DNA of 51,003 bases from positions 1-51,003 of the forward strand of contig CALFNG010000030.1 in NCBI GenBank assembly GCA_937902985.1. Direction: 5' to 3'. The translations under genes and the position numbers were made by a program. Of the stretch, positions 15,973 through 24,915 are shown in pieces. Every line of letters begins with the position of its first letter. The stretch's first letter is position 1. The notes beneath the pieces were generated by a model. It ran no database searches. It saw only the letters and a list, made by a program, of their open reading frames with translations, and had not been told where the DNA came from. Origin of the DNA: an uncultured Myxococcales bacterium (GTDB taxonomy: Bacteria > Myxococcota_A > Polyangia > Polyangiales > Polyangiaceae).

Positions 15973-16689
15973 ATGGCGAAGGCTTCGTACGAGACATGGA
16001 CCGTTCTTCCGCACGGGCCGATCGAGCCGCTCGAAGACAACCTCTGGCGTGTCGAGGGGAGCCTCCCGAACATGCCCCTGAAGCGCGTGATGACGGTCGC
16101 GCGCCTCGGGTCCGGGGACCTGGTGGTCCACAATCCCGTCGCGCTCGACGCGAGCGCAATGAGCGCTGTCGACGCGCTGGGGCGCGTGGCGTACCTCGTC
16201 GTTCCGAACGGATGGCATCGACTGGACCTGCACGCGTTTCACGTGCGGTACCCGAACGCGAAGGTGCTCGCGCCTCCCGGCTCGCACGAGAAGGTCGCCG
16301 CGGTCGAGCCCAGCGTCGTCGACCTCACGGCGCTTCCCGACGATCCGAACGTGTCGTTGAGCGTGGTCGACGGGACGAAGGGGCTCGAAGCGGTGATGAC
16401 GGTGAAGGCCCAAGACGGCGTCTCCGCCGTGTTCGCCGACGCCGTGTTCAACATGCCGCATTTGCAGGGCGTTCAGGGCTTCGTGCTCCGCCACGTCACC
16501 GGCTCGAGCGGCGGCCCACGCGTCTCGCGCGTTGCGAGGCTGCTCCTCATCAAGGACAAAGCCGCATTCGCCGCCCACCTCGAGCGCCTTGCGACGCCGG
16601 ACTTGCGGCGCGTGATCCTGGCGCATCACGAGACCATCACGGACGATCCCGCAGGCGCGCTGCGCCGGGTCGCCGCGACGGTGCGCTGA
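15973..16689 (+). CDS. DUF4336-like protein (MBL-related fold)
   Basis: A 238-residue protein starting MAKASYETW. It resembles the DUF4336 family, which has a metallo-hydrolase-like beta-lactamase fold without the full metal site. LEDNLWRVEGSL and MTVARLGSGDLVVHNPV form the first sheet; RVAYLVVPNGWHRLDLHAF and YPNAKVLAPPGSHEK are the family's P-N-x-x-H-x-L-x-x-x-x-F and A-P-P-G segments. The substrate is unknown. Upstream in-frame sequence is antisense to the ICMT remnant and is not likely translated. A perfect hairpin starts six bases after the stop. Confidence 0.7.
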   Translation: MAKASYETWTVLPHGPIEPLEDNLWRVEGSLPNMPLKRVMTVARLGSGDLVVHNPVALDASAMSAVDALGRVAYLVVPNGWHRLDLHAFHVRYPNAKVLAPPGSHEKVAAVEPSVVDLTALPDDPNVSLSVVDGTKGLEAVMTVKAQDGVSAVFADAVFNMPHLQGVQGFVLRHVTGSSGGPRVSRVARLLLIKDKAAFAAHLERLATPDLRRVILAHHETITDDPAGALRRVAATVR

Positions 16690-16694
16690 AGCCC

Positions 16695-16712
16695 GGGCTG
16701 GGGGGCCAGCCC
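16695..16712 (+). terminator. hairpin directly after the DUF4336-like gene
   Basis: The arms GGGCTGG and CCAGCCC pair perfectly around a GGGG loop and are followed by TTGC. The location immediately after the stop codon supports a terminator role, although no T run is present. Confidence 0.4.
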
Positions 16713-16766
16713 TTGCAGCGCAGCCCCTGCGGGGACGGAAGGCGGCGCGTTCGAGCACGGTGCTCG

Positions 16767-16895
16767 GAGGGCTCGTTCGAACCGCAATTCCACATCCAGT
16801 GCCAGTGCGCGCTCTTGCCGGTGAAGGACGACCTGCCACACTTCAAGGGATTTCCCGGCGCCTTCGGCGGCTCGAACGACGTCGTCGACTGGTAG
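16767..16895 (+). pseudogene. C-terminal remnant, possibly GFA-type protein
   Basis: A 42-codon stretch (FEPQFHIQCQCALLPVKDD, LPHFKGFPGAFGG, ending DVVDW) has clear protein-like composition and a sensible stop, but no start codon or upstream domain. The P-Q-F/M-H-I...V-K-D-x-L-P-x-F-x-G-F-P pattern resembles the last strands of glutathione-dependent formaldehyde-activating (GFA) family proteins. The rest of such a gene is absent. The assignment is weak. Confidence 0.3.
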
Positions 16896-16979
16896 CGGGC
16901 CAGCCGAAGGCCCTGGCGCAGTCGTCCCGCCTACGCGGCCGACGTCGCGGGTGGCCCGCGCGCGCGGCGCTGATCAGCG

Positions 16980-18029
16980 TCACGTCGCAAAGTACGTCGT
17001 CGCGCGCTTTCGACCCGTCGTTCGCACCTTGTTGGCCGCGAGCGCTGCAGCGAGGGGCCGAGGGAGCGCCTTCGCCTCGACGTCCAGCGCGGCCCGGATC
17101 TGCTCCGCGCGAAGCCCCCGTTTGTTTTCCCTGAGCAGATCGACGATGCGATCGACGATCGCTTCGACGGCGAGCGCCGAGCGGCGAGCGGCGGGCACGT
17201 GACCATGACCCCTGGCGGTGGGCGCGGCCGGTGAGCGAGCGGCAGGCGCGCGCGCGGGCAGTCGAACCTTCGCGCGCTGGACGCCCCTTTCGGGCCGGCC
17301 GTCGATCTCGATTCCGAAGACGCTCGCGAGATCGCTCGGCGCGATCGTCCGCGCATCCGAGCGCCGCGCCGATTGCGGCGCCGTCGCACCCGCGGACAGC
17401 AGATCGAGGTGATCGACCTTCCGCAGGGTGAAGAGCAGCTCGGGCCGCTCGTCGAGGCGCGCGCCGACGCCGTAGAGAACCGCGGCGACGTGTTTGCACA
17501 TCGTCGCCCAGTCCGGGCACGAGCACGTCATGCGGATCTGCGAGGGCGCCGGGAAGAGCCCCTTGTCGCGGTCGGTCACCACGCGCATCACGCCGACGGA
17601 CAGCTTGCCCCGGAGGAGCTCGACGAGCGAGTCGATCTTTCCGGAGCACGCGTCGACGACGGCCTTCCAGCGTGGCCGCGCGAGCGGCGTGATGTTCACG
17701 GACACCTCGTAGAGCGCCGAGCCCTGCACCAGCGCGTCGATGCGCCCGGGGCCGAGGCCGAGGTGCAGCACGGAGCCGTTTCGCACATAGGTCCGGCCGC
17801 GCGGGAGGCGGTTCGCGTAGTCGCTGTGGCCCTCCAGGTGATCGCACCACGCCTTGCCCCAGAACGATCGCGCGATCGTGTGCCCCTCGATCGTCACGGG
17901 CTCGACCGCCAGCCCATTCTTCGTCCTCTTCGCCACTTCGCGTGCGGCGCGCTGCCGCCGCTGGGCGGCAGACACGTACTGTCGGTACTCGTACCAGGCC
18001 AATTTCCTGCTCCCTTCGCGTAAACTCAC
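16980..18029 (-). CDS. SWIM zinc-finger protein, partner of SNF2 helicase
   Basis: A 349-residue protein starting at GTG 18029, which overlaps the helicase stop (GTGA), so the two are cotranscribed and coupled. The N-terminal region (GHTIARSFWGKAWCDHLEG, YANRLPRGRTYVRNGSV) is the conserved block of SNF2-associated SWIM proteins. The zinc finger is CSCPDWATMCKHVAAVLYG (CxCx7CxH) near residues 170-188. The C-terminal 65 residues look like a winged-helix-type DNA-binding module (VDRIVDLLRENKRGLRAEQI...). Bacterial SNF2/SWIM pairs are widespread. Their exact job is uncertain; DNA or chromatin-like remodelling is presumed. Confidence 0.9.
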   Translation of the reverse strand: MSLREGSRKLAWYEYRQYVSAAQRRQRAAREVAKRTKNGLAVEPVTIEGHTIARSFWGKAWCDHLEGHSDYANRLPRGRTYVRNGSVLHLGLGPGRIDALVQGSALYEVSVNITPLARPRWKAVVDACSGKIDSLVELLRGKLSVGVMRVVTDRDKGLFPAPSQIRMTCSCPDWATMCKHVAAVLYGVGARLDERPELLFTLRKVDHLDLLSAGATAPQSARRSDARTIAPSDLASVFGIEIDGRPERGVQRAKVRLPARAPAARSPAAPTARGHGHVPAARRSALAVEAIVDRIVDLLRENKRGLRAEQIRAALDVEAKALPRPLAAALAANKVRTTGRKRATTYFAT

Positions 18030-20761
18030 TTTTCTTCGCTCAGCGCGCTCGCGAGGTCAAGTCTGACGAGGCGCATCAGCTCGTCGTTCGAGAGCTCGGT
18101 CAGACGGGCCTCCGCACCGCCCTCCACCACGGCCTCCGCGAGGGCACGCTTGGACGCGATGAGCGCGTCGATGCGCTCCTCGATCGTGCCGCGGCAGACG
18201 AACTTGTGCACGAGGACGTTCCGCTTTTGCCCGATCCGGTACGCGCGATCGGTGGCCTGGTTCTCGACGGCGGGGTTCCACCAGCGGTCGAAGTGCACGA
18301 CGTGGGAGGCCGCGGTCAAGTTGAGCCCCGTGCCTCCGGCCTTGAGCGAGAGCACGAAGAAAGGAGGCCCTCCTTCCTCCTGGAATGAGTCGACCAGCGC
18401 CTTGCGCTGCTTGACGGGAACCGACCCGTGAAGCACCACCCCCTCGCGACCGAAGATCGCGCGCAGGAATGAGGCGATCGGCGCGGTGATCTCGCGGAAC
18501 TGCGTGAAGACGAGCACCTTCTCCTGGCGCGCGGCGATGGGCTCGCAGATCTCCCGAAGGCGGCCGAGCTTCCCGCTCGCGTCCGGCGCCCACACGCCGT
18601 CGCCCAGCCAGTGGGACGGGTGGTTGCAGATCTGCTTGAAGCGCAGGAGTGCCGCGAGGATCGCCCCCCGACGCTCGATGCCCTCGCGCTCGTCGAGCGT
18701 GCGCGCCAGATCGTCCACCGCGCGCTGGTAGAGCGCGGCCTGCGTCCGGGTCAGCCCGCAGAATGCCGTGACCTCCGCCTTGTCGGGCAGATCGGCGATG
18801 ACCCGCTTGTCGGTCTTGAGGCGGCGCAGGATGTAGGGCCGGACGAGGCTGCGAAGGGGCGCGTACCCGTCGGTCTCACGCTGAGCCATTCGCTTGGCTG
18901 CGTTCCCGAACTGCTTCGCGCTCCCGAGCAGGCCGGGGGCGAGGAAATCGAACAGCGACCAGAGGTCGCCGAGCCGGTTCTCGACGGGCGTGCCGGTGAG
19001 CGCGAGGCGACTGCGCCCGCGGAGGGTCTTGATTGTGCGGGTCTGCCGGGCGCCCGGGTTCTTGATGGCCTGCGCCTCGTCGAGCACGACGAGCCCCCAC
19101 TCGCGCTCGAGCAGCCACGGGATGCTGCCGAGCGATCCGTACGTCGTGAGCACCGCGTCCGCGGCGTCCACCTGCTCGCTCCGCACGGCGGCGAGGGCGG
19201 CGGCGCCGGTCGATGCGGCGTGCGCGACGAGCAATCGAAGGCCCGGGCAGAACCGCTCGGCCTCGGCCTTCCAGTTGGCCACGAGCGACGCGGGCACGAC
19301 GAGGAGGGCCGGAACCCGGGCGCGCGACCGGCGGCGCAGAAGGAGCAGCGCGAGCACCTGCAAGGTCTTGCCGAGCCCCATGTCGTCGGCGAGGCACACG
19401 CCGAGGCCCAGCTCGTGCGCCCACCAGAGCCACTGCACGCCCACGCGCTGGTAGGGACGGAGCGACGCACGGAGCTCGCCGCTGGACGTCTCGACGTCGA
19501 CAGGCGCGAGGGCGTCGGGAGCCCGGAGTCCGTCGAGGACCTGCTTCATCCACGGCCCCGGCTCGACGCGAGACCAGGCGCTGGCTCCCTCCGGGACGCC
19601 GCCGCGCGCGTCGCTGCCGATCGGCCCCCCGGCGACCAAGCGCATCGCTTCGTGAAAGGACACCCCATCGCGCTTGGCCGACTGCTCGACGCGCTTCCAG
19701 TGATCGAGCACCTCGCGGAGCCGTGCCCCGTCGGCTTCGACCCACCTCCCCTTGAGGAGCACGAGGCCGTCGGTGGCCTGCAGGAGCGCGCGCCGCTCCT
19801 CGGCCGACAGCGGGTCGCCGTCGAGGGCGAGCTGCACGGAGAAGTCGAGCACCGCGTCCGTGCCCAGCTGCGACGGCGGCCGTCCGCCCACGGTCACGTG
19901 GACTTGCGGCCGTGGCGGCGATTTCGTGTGCCACCAGTCGGGCACGCGCACGACGACGCCGGCCTCCTCGAGCGCCGGCACGTCCTTCAAGAACGCGTGG
20001 GCCTCGCGCGGCGTCCAGCGCAGCGGATGGTAGATGTCGCTCCGCTCGACCATCGCGCGGACCAGAGCGCTCTTCTCCGCGGCGCGCTGCACGGGAACGA
20101 GAAGCGCGAGCAGTCGATCGCGGTCGCCCGCGACGCGAGACTCCTCGAGCGCGTGACCGAGGGGACGGTGCTGCGGCGCGCCCTTGGCCGAGAGGCGCGT
20201 CGTGTACGTCGCGAGGAACGCGAACGGAGCCTCCGGATCGCGCTTGTTCTCCGCGAGGTGGAAGCACACCCGCCCGACGGTCGCCCATGCCGCGTTCTTC
20301 GAGTGAAGCCACTCGGCAACCGGGCCGCGCCAACCCGTGAGCTCTCGCTCTAGCGCCTGGTGGGTCTCGCGCCAGACGGCGGCGAGCGACTCGGCGGTGA
20401 CGTACTCGGCACCCCTCATCGGGGGCGCGGCATCCGCCAGCTGTGCTAACCGATCGACGGGAGGCTCGACGCGGATGCGATGGCGCAGCGTCTCGAGGTC
20501 GGGGTGCGCGCACACGCGCGCCACCAGCTCGTGGCCGAGCTCGCGATAGTAGGAGAAGGCGGGCGGCCAATCCGTTCCAACCTCCACCGCACCGAGGTGC
20601 AGCACGCCGGCTCCCGGGCCGGTCTCGAAGGCCGCGAGCAGCGCGGCGCTCCGGTCGTTTCCGACGGCGTCGTCGTCCGCGGCGGCCGGGACGAGGCGCG
20701 GGAGCCCGCTCGGGGCCACGGCGAGCGTGAGAGGCAACCAGGGCGCATGCGCCACCTTCAT
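18026..20761 (-). CDS. SNF2-family DEAD/DEAH-box helicase-like ATPase
   Basis: A 911-residue DNA-dependent ATPase starting MKVAHAPWLPLTL; longer upstream frames have low-complexity, non-conserved sequence. The bacterial SNF2 N-terminal domain occupies the first 400 residues. Motor motifs are complete: Walker A DDMGLGKTLQ, DEAQ box VVLDEAQAIKN, motif III LTGTPVENRL, motif IV region VLVFTQF, motif V GGTGLNLTAASHVVHFD and motif VI ATDRAYRIGQ. The order and the Q-x-x-D-R-x-x-R-I-G-Q ending are diagnostic of Swi2/Snf2. The SWIM-domain partner follows with overlapping codons. Predicted to be a cytosolic, DNA-translocating enzyme. Confidence 0.95.
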   Translation of the reverse strand: MKVAHAPWLPLTLAVAPSGLPRLVPAAADDDAVGNDRSAALLAAFETGPGAGVLHLGAVEVGTDWPPAFSYYRELGHELVARVCAHPDLETLRHRIRVEPPVDRLAQLADAAPPMRGAEYVTAESLAAVWRETHQALERELTGWRGPVAEWLHSKNAAWATVGRVCFHLAENKRDPEAPFAFLATYTTRLSAKGAPQHRPLGHALEESRVAGDRDRLLALLVPVQRAAEKSALVRAMVERSDIYHPLRWTPREAHAFLKDVPALEEAGVVVRVPDWWHTKSPPRPQVHVTVGGRPPSQLGTDAVLDFSVQLALDGDPLSAEERRALLQATDGLVLLKGRWVEADGARLREVLDHWKRVEQSAKRDGVSFHEAMRLVAGGPIGSDARGGVPEGASAWSRVEPGPWMKQVLDGLRAPDALAPVDVETSSGELRASLRPYQRVGVQWLWWAHELGLGVCLADDMGLGKTLQVLALLLLRRRSRARVPALLVVPASLVANWKAEAERFCPGLRLLVAHAASTGAAALAAVRSEQVDAADAVLTTYGSLGSIPWLLEREWGLVVLDEAQAIKNPGARQTRTIKTLRGRSRLALTGTPVENRLGDLWSLFDFLAPGLLGSAKQFGNAAKRMAQRETDGYAPLRSLVRPYILRRLKTDKRVIADLPDKAEVTAFCGLTRTQAALYQRAVDDLARTLDEREGIERRGAILAALLRFKQICNHPSHWLGDGVWAPDASGKLGRLREICEPIAARQEKVLVFTQFREITAPIASFLRAIFGREGVVLHGSVPVKQRKALVDSFQEEGGPPFFVLSLKAGGTGLNLTAASHVVHFDRWWNPAVENQATDRAYRIGQKRNVLVHKFVCRGTIEERIDALIASKRALAEAVVEGGAEARLTELSNDELMRLVRLDLASALSEEK

Positions 20762-21019
20762 GCGACCCTTCGTCGCGCATCGACGTGGAAGCGTCAACGC
20801 GTCGCCCGGGCGAGGGCAGCGGACCCCCGTTGCGGAGACTCTTTCACAGCGAGGCAGAATGCGTGCCCAGTGGGTGCATGCCCAATGGGACTGCGCCCCG
20901 AGCCTGCCCACGCCCCTCTCGGGGCGCCGGAAGAAGAAGAAGAGGCAGCCGCTGAACGAATGGGGTAACATACATGCCGGTCGAGCTGTGCGTGGGGGCT
21001 GCACGGCGAGGAGGATTCG

Positions 21020-21496
21020 ATGCACCCGGCGCGCGTCACGGCGGTAGCGATGACGTTCTTGTCGGCCGCGTGCGCGGCGGGTGGTAGCGGCGACGGCGCC
21101 GGGAGCACCGGATCCCCCGGGACTGGAAGCGACGATGCGACGGCACGGTCGGCGATCGACCACGCCATCGACGAGCCGGCGTCTGCGTTGGGCGGAGACG
21201 ACAGCGGAGGGGGCGACGACGCTGCAAGTGGCCTTAACGGTGCAGGCGGCGACGACGGCAGCGCGGGCGACAGCGGCGGCGATGCGGTCAGCGACGCCGG
21301 CGACGGTGCCAGTCGCGATGGCGGCAACGGTACTTGCGGCCCGCGCACCGCGAACCCGTGTTCCAATGGTTGCTGCCAGGCGGGCATGTGCATGCCGGGC
21401 ACCGGCGATACGGCATGCGGCGCTCGAGCCGCCGCGTGTCAGGATTGCACTCAACGACAACTCAGTTGCAGCCGCACCTCTCATGGATGTAGGTAA
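21020..21496 (+). CDS. short Gly/Asp-rich lipoprotein
   Basis: A 158-residue predicted lipoprotein. MHPARVTAVAMTFLSAAC ends in a lipobox-like Cys at residue 18. About 85 residues of Gly/Asp/Ser/Ala low complexity follow, then a disulfide-rich tail (CGPRTANPCSNGCCQAGMC, CQDCTQRQLSC). Tails with C-x-N-G-C-C and C-x-D-C are common in surface lipoproteins of this kind. No enzymatic motif. The gene is divergent from the SNF2 operon, with a 258-bp gap between the starts. Confidence 0.6.
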   Translation: MHPARVTAVAMTFLSAACAAGGSGDGAGSTGSPGTGSDDATARSAIDHAIDEPASALGGDDSGGGDDAASGLNGAGGDDGSAGDSGGDAVSDAGDGASRDGGNGTCGPRTANPCSNGCCQAGMCMPGTGDTACGARAAACQDCTQRQLSCSRTSHGCR

Positions 21497-21961
21497 TCGT
21501 CGGCACCCGTCCGAAAGCTGAGGCCCGAGGGGCTGAAGGCTCGGGCTCGGTAAGGCCTCCACGACGGACCTGTAGAGGAGGGACGCCGAGCGTGTCAGGC
21601 GATGGGTCGCGGTGATCCGCCGCTCATGCCGACCGGGGCGCTGGGGTGGGAGGGGGCCTTGCGCCCTGGACGGGCTCAACGTGGTCCGCGTTCCAGCACG
21701 AGCGGAGCGGTTGTCGGATGCGGGTTACGTTGCCTGGATCGCGTTTCTTGACACGCGAACAGGCCAAGGAGTTCCTACACGCTCGCCTGTCCGAAGCCAC
21801 CCGAAACCCGGAAGAGCCTCCTTACCCGAGACCACCAGCTCGTCGAGGATCTGCTCTCTGGCAGCGCTGCGGTTGAGCAGCCAGAGCTTCTCACGCTGCG
21901 CGCTGCCGAATGCTCAGGGATGGAACCACTCCCGCCTCCCCCGGTCTCGTAGACAGTCTCA
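21497..21961. other. gene-poor stretch before the IS3 remnant
   Basis: Apart from the hairpin at 21523-21546, this 465-base stretch shows no frame with believable protein character on either strand: frames are short, Arg/Ser-rich and lack ribosome sites. It may be decayed DNA next to an old insertion. Confidence 0.4.
21523..21546 (+). terminator. hairpin after the short lipoprotein gene
   Basis: The arms GCCCGAG and CTCGGGC are perfect complements around a 10-nt loop, 27 bases after the stop codon. A terminator is plausible by position; no T run follows. Confidence 0.35.
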
Positions 21962-22159
21962 CTATGCTGCTCGCGTCGCCGATTGCAACCTCAATTCGAA
22001 CTCGATCGGGCTCATATAGCCGATTGTCGAGTGCAGTCGACTGACATTGTAGAATGCATCGATGTATTCGCCGATCCCCGCGTTCGCTTCGGCGCGCGTC
22101 TCAAAGTCGCGCTCGTCGAGCATCTCGCCCTTCCGATACCTCGTCGAGGTCATCGCCAA
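21962..22159 (-). mobile_element. IS3-family transposase (OrfB) C-terminal remnant
   Basis: The 65 residues include ERDFETRAEANAGIGEYIDA, then FYNVSRLHSTIGYMSPIEFE. This is the C-terminal end of the IS3-family rve integrase core: the acidic helix, then the F-Y-N-x-x-R-x-H-S-x-x-G-Y-x-S-P-x-x-F-E tail. The DDE catalytic core upstream is missing and no OrfA or terminal inverted repeats are seen. It is a dead scar, marking past insertion in this gene-poor region. Confidence 0.8.
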
Positions 22160-23031
22160 ACTCGAAAGCCGGGTGGCCCATGAGGCGTCTCTCCGAGCTC
22201 ATTCCCCAGCGCTGGGCTGCGCAACGAGCCACCGAGCACCGCGCCCAGTAGGCTGAGCGGGCGCGCAGACGCAAACGGCGGCTCGACGGCGTGCGACATC
22301 GCCCGGACAGTCTGCGGCCGGCGACCGCGAACGCCATCAGGCCGGCCGTAAGGGGCTTACGAAGTAGCGGCGGCTCCTCGCCGGCCTGAGAATCAGGTCT
22401 GCCAGGACATTGAGCCCCAAGGGGCACGATCGACGGCACGAAGACGCCACTCGGCATCTGGGCCGGCTCGACGGAGAACACGGTCGTGGTGACGCGGGGC
22501 GTTCCCGTCGGGAAGGGATGCCCGATATAGCCCGGAGCGGCGACGATCTCTCACCCGACCTTGCCCCGGTGGCCAGCCGGTTACACGCGAGCTGTCCGGG
22601 TGCCGGGTGTGCGCGTTGGGGGGGGGTAGCACCCTCGACGATCGCGGCCCGGAGTGCGGCGCATGGTATAGATACTCAGAGGGAGGAGGCGGGCCGCGTC
22701 GCACGTTGTTCGCGCTCCACCACCCGGGAATCGACGAAGGACGTCGCGACAGTGCGCATGCGATTTCGCCTACGCGCTCGTCGTGCAGAGGCTCGCGGGG
22801 CTCGAACGGCTCGCAGCGCTTCGCTAGGATGCGTCGTATCTCGCGGTGCGCTCGAGTCAAAGATCGTCGGCGCGGCTGGTGGATGCGGCGGGCGAGCTCG
22901 CCGCAAAATGCCCCGCGCGTTCGTTGCGGCTTGCGCGGGTGCCGGCACCGAGTACAAGATGAGAAGGGGAGTTTCGGGGTGCAGGGCACACTAAGGGGTC
23001 CGGTCCATATTGTCCTTCGGAATCGTTTGCT
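22160..23031. other. 872-base stretch without a supported gene
   Basis: Several long frames cross this region on both strands, but all are rich in Arg, Pro and Ser, show no conserved motif, signal peptide or ribosome site, and overlap each other. An eight-G run lies near 22619. I read the stretch as decayed DNA between the IS3 scar and the FHA gene. The FHA gene promoter must lie at its right end. Confidence 0.4.
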
Positions 23032-23583
23032 TTGACCGGGCTCCTAACTATCAGGGACTGGCGCAGAGAGCGGGCCCGGATGCGGCAGGAGGAGTTCGCG
23101 GCAGGCCACCCGTACCTCTTCCTCGTGTCGGCGGCAGAAGGCGAGCACGAAGGCACCCCGCCAGCGGACGCCCGCCGGGTGGATTTTCGCACGGCCGCGG
23201 GCACGCCGATGCGCCGACTCTCCGCGACGAGCACGCCCCCGCTCAATGGCTCGGACGATGACATCGTCACCCCGCTCGAGACGGTGCTGGCGCTGATCAA
23301 GAACCGGGGCAACCCCTTCCCCGATCGGATCTCGTTCGGGCGCGCCCCGAATTGCGACATCGTCATTCGCGACCCGTCGATATCGAAGCTGCACGGGCAC
23401 TTCCGCGATGTGACGCCCGTCTCGGCTACGTTCACAGACGCAAAGTCGGCGAACGGGACGCTCGTCAACGGCAAGGTCATTCACCCAGGGGTGGCCGTCG
23501 CCCTGAAGAGCCGCGACACGCTCGTGGTCGGCCGGGTGCGGCTGCGGCTAGTGACCGCCGTCGAGATCTATCGCTGGCTCTGA
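23032..23583 (+). CDS. FHA-domain protein
   Basis: A 183-residue cytosolic protein. The C-terminal 95 residues form a forkhead-associated phosphothreonine-binding domain: FGRAPNCDIVIRD carries the GR and first Ser/Asn-type positions, PSISKLHGHFRD holds the S-x-x-H core, and SANGTLVNGKVI the final N-G turn. The N-terminal segment (IRDWRRERARMRQEEFAAGHPYLFLVS) resembles the leader of myxobacterial FHA proteins. That leader is in frame only if translation starts at TTG 23032; ATG 23080 would remove half of it. FHA proteins read Thr phosphorylation by the Ser/Thr kinases abundant in this window. No kinase is adjacent. Confidence 0.8.
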   Translation: MTGLLTIRDWRRERARMRQEEFAAGHPYLFLVSAAEGEHEGTPPADARRVDFRTAAGTPMRRLSATSTPPLNGSDDDIVTPLETVLALIKNRGNPFPDRISFGRAPNCDIVIRDPSISKLHGHFRDVTPVSATFTDAKSANGTLVNGKVIHPGVAVALKSRDTLVVGRVRLRLVTAVEIYRWL

Positions 23584-23639
23584 CCCGCCCGGAGGCGCGG
23601 GCACCGTCTGCCGATGCGCACGCACTCTTCGTGTCGCCC

Positions 23640-23905
23640 GTTGCCTCGCTGGCCTCGTGTCTCGAGGCGAGAATGCGCACGCCGAGGGCCTCGAAGTCGG
23701 CCGCCGCGCGCACGACCTCTTGTCCAGCCTGCTGCTTGGGCACGTGGCCCGCGCTGGTGTAGTCGACTCGCGCCTTCCATCCCTCGCCAAGTGTCGGGCT
23801 CTTGCACTCGACGATCAGGATCCGGATCGGGATGCCGTTCACGGAGATGAGATGATGTGTGGGCCGCGTTCCCGACCGAGTCACACTGTAACCATACGCG
23901 ATTCC
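23640..23905 (-). pseudogene. possible restriction-endonuclease-like fragment
   Basis: About 90 codons (GIAYGYSVTRSGTRPTHHL, ISVNGIPIRILIVECKSPTL, GEGWKARVDY) contain V-N-G-I-P-x-x-x-x-x-E-C-K-S-P. This resembles the PD-(D/E)xK segment at the N-terminus of type I restriction HsdR-like proteins (the ExK strand after a V-N-G-L-P turn). The rest of an HsdR protein is absent, there is no credible start, and the frame runs into the FHA gene antisense. Treat as a weakly supported remnant. Confidence 0.25.
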
Positions 23906-24036
23906 TTGACATGGTAAACGGCGTCCCGCAGCATGAACAAATTGGATTGTGTCTGAATTGAAACCGCCAGTCGGCTCATCGCGCCTTGGGCGGTCGGCGC
24001 CCAACGCGATGCTTGCCGAGAAGGAGCCCACCACTG

Positions 24037-24915
24037 ATGCAGACAACGAACAGGCGCCTCCCGACCGCCGCATATCTACTCCTGTTAGGGGGCCAAGCAC
24101 TGTGTGCGTGCAGTTCCAGCAGCAACGGGTCGGTCACAACGGACGACTCCGGAACGAGCAACTGCGCAGCCCAAGACGCCGAAAGCGAGGCTGCAACCGA
24201 GACATCTACCGGCGACGCGGGCGGGCCGACGCCCGACGCATCGCCTGGCGACGCTGCGACGGGGCACGACGCTGCGACGGCGCAGGACGCGGCGATGGAC
24301 TCGGCCGCCACGGACAGCGGCGGGGGTGACGCCTCCCCTCAACCCGTCGCGCTCAATCTCTGCGGGGTTTTCGACGGCTGGTGGCCCGCCGACCTCGCAA
24401 GGTCAAGCGTTGCAAGTTGGCCCCTAGAGTTTGTGCAGGGTCCGCCGACGACGTCGATTCCTAGCGAGGGCTATGAAGCCCTCCTGTACGCCGACTGCAA
24501 CGTCGTGGGCGTCATCGCCAACGTGTCCGCGCCGGATTTCACTCCGTGGGTGAACCAGCTCACGGCGTTCGAAGATGAACTCTTCGGATGTCCGCTGTCC
24601 GGGGCCGACGCCGGCAGTATCGGCTTCCCACTCGTTCCGCCGAACCTCTACGGACAGCCCCTGACCGCCGCCGACCTTAATCGCCTCAGCGACTGGTACC
24701 TCGAAGCCGTGATTCAGGCGGTGACCGATCAAGCCTCGATCCAGGACGGGCTCCCCACCTCGCCGAGCGATCCCGCTCTCTTGACGGCGTCTCAGATCGA
24801 TCAGATTCGGCAAGCTCTTGCCCATTACCAGACCCTGTACCCGAACGTGATCGCATCGACGTCGTTCTCGCAAAGCATGTGCCCCTCGAGCGATGCGGGG
24901 GCCGGCGGCGGATGA
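24037..24915 (+). CDS. secreted lipoprotein, first gene of the FHA-activator operon
   Basis: A 292-residue lipoprotein. MQTTNRRLPTAAYLLLLGGQALCAC leads to a lipobox Cys, followed by an Asp/Ala/Gly-rich tether and a globular half starting LNLCGVFDGWW. The globular part is mainly helical (AADLNRLSDWYLEAVIQAV, ASQIDQIRQALAHYQTLYP) and ends in a Cys and a Gly tail. AAGGAGCC precedes the ATG, so this start is chosen over one 17 codons earlier. No known domain is recognised. The stop overlaps the start of the next gene (ATGA at 24912-24915), so the two are cotranslated. Location on the cell surface suggests a ligand-contact role, by context only. Confidence 0.7.
   Translation: MQTTNRRLPTAAYLLLLGGQALCACSSSSNGSVTTDDSGTSNCAAQDAESEAATETSTGDAGGPTPDASPGDAATGHDAATAQDAAMDSAATDSGGGDASPQPVALNLCGVFDGWWPADLARSSVASWPLEFVQGPPTTSIPSEGYEALLYADCNVVGVIANVSAPDFTPWVNQLTAFEDELFGCPLSGADAGSIGFPLVPPNLYGQPLTAADLNRLSDWYLEAVIQAVTDQASIQDGLPTSPSDPALLTASQIDQIRQALAHYQTLYPNVIASTSFSQSMCPSSDAGAGGG

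Noticed and set aside
22410-22994. Long plus- and minus-strand frames in the gene-poor region
   Set aside because: Both strands are open, Arg/Ser-rich, lack a ribosome site and show no recognisable domain.
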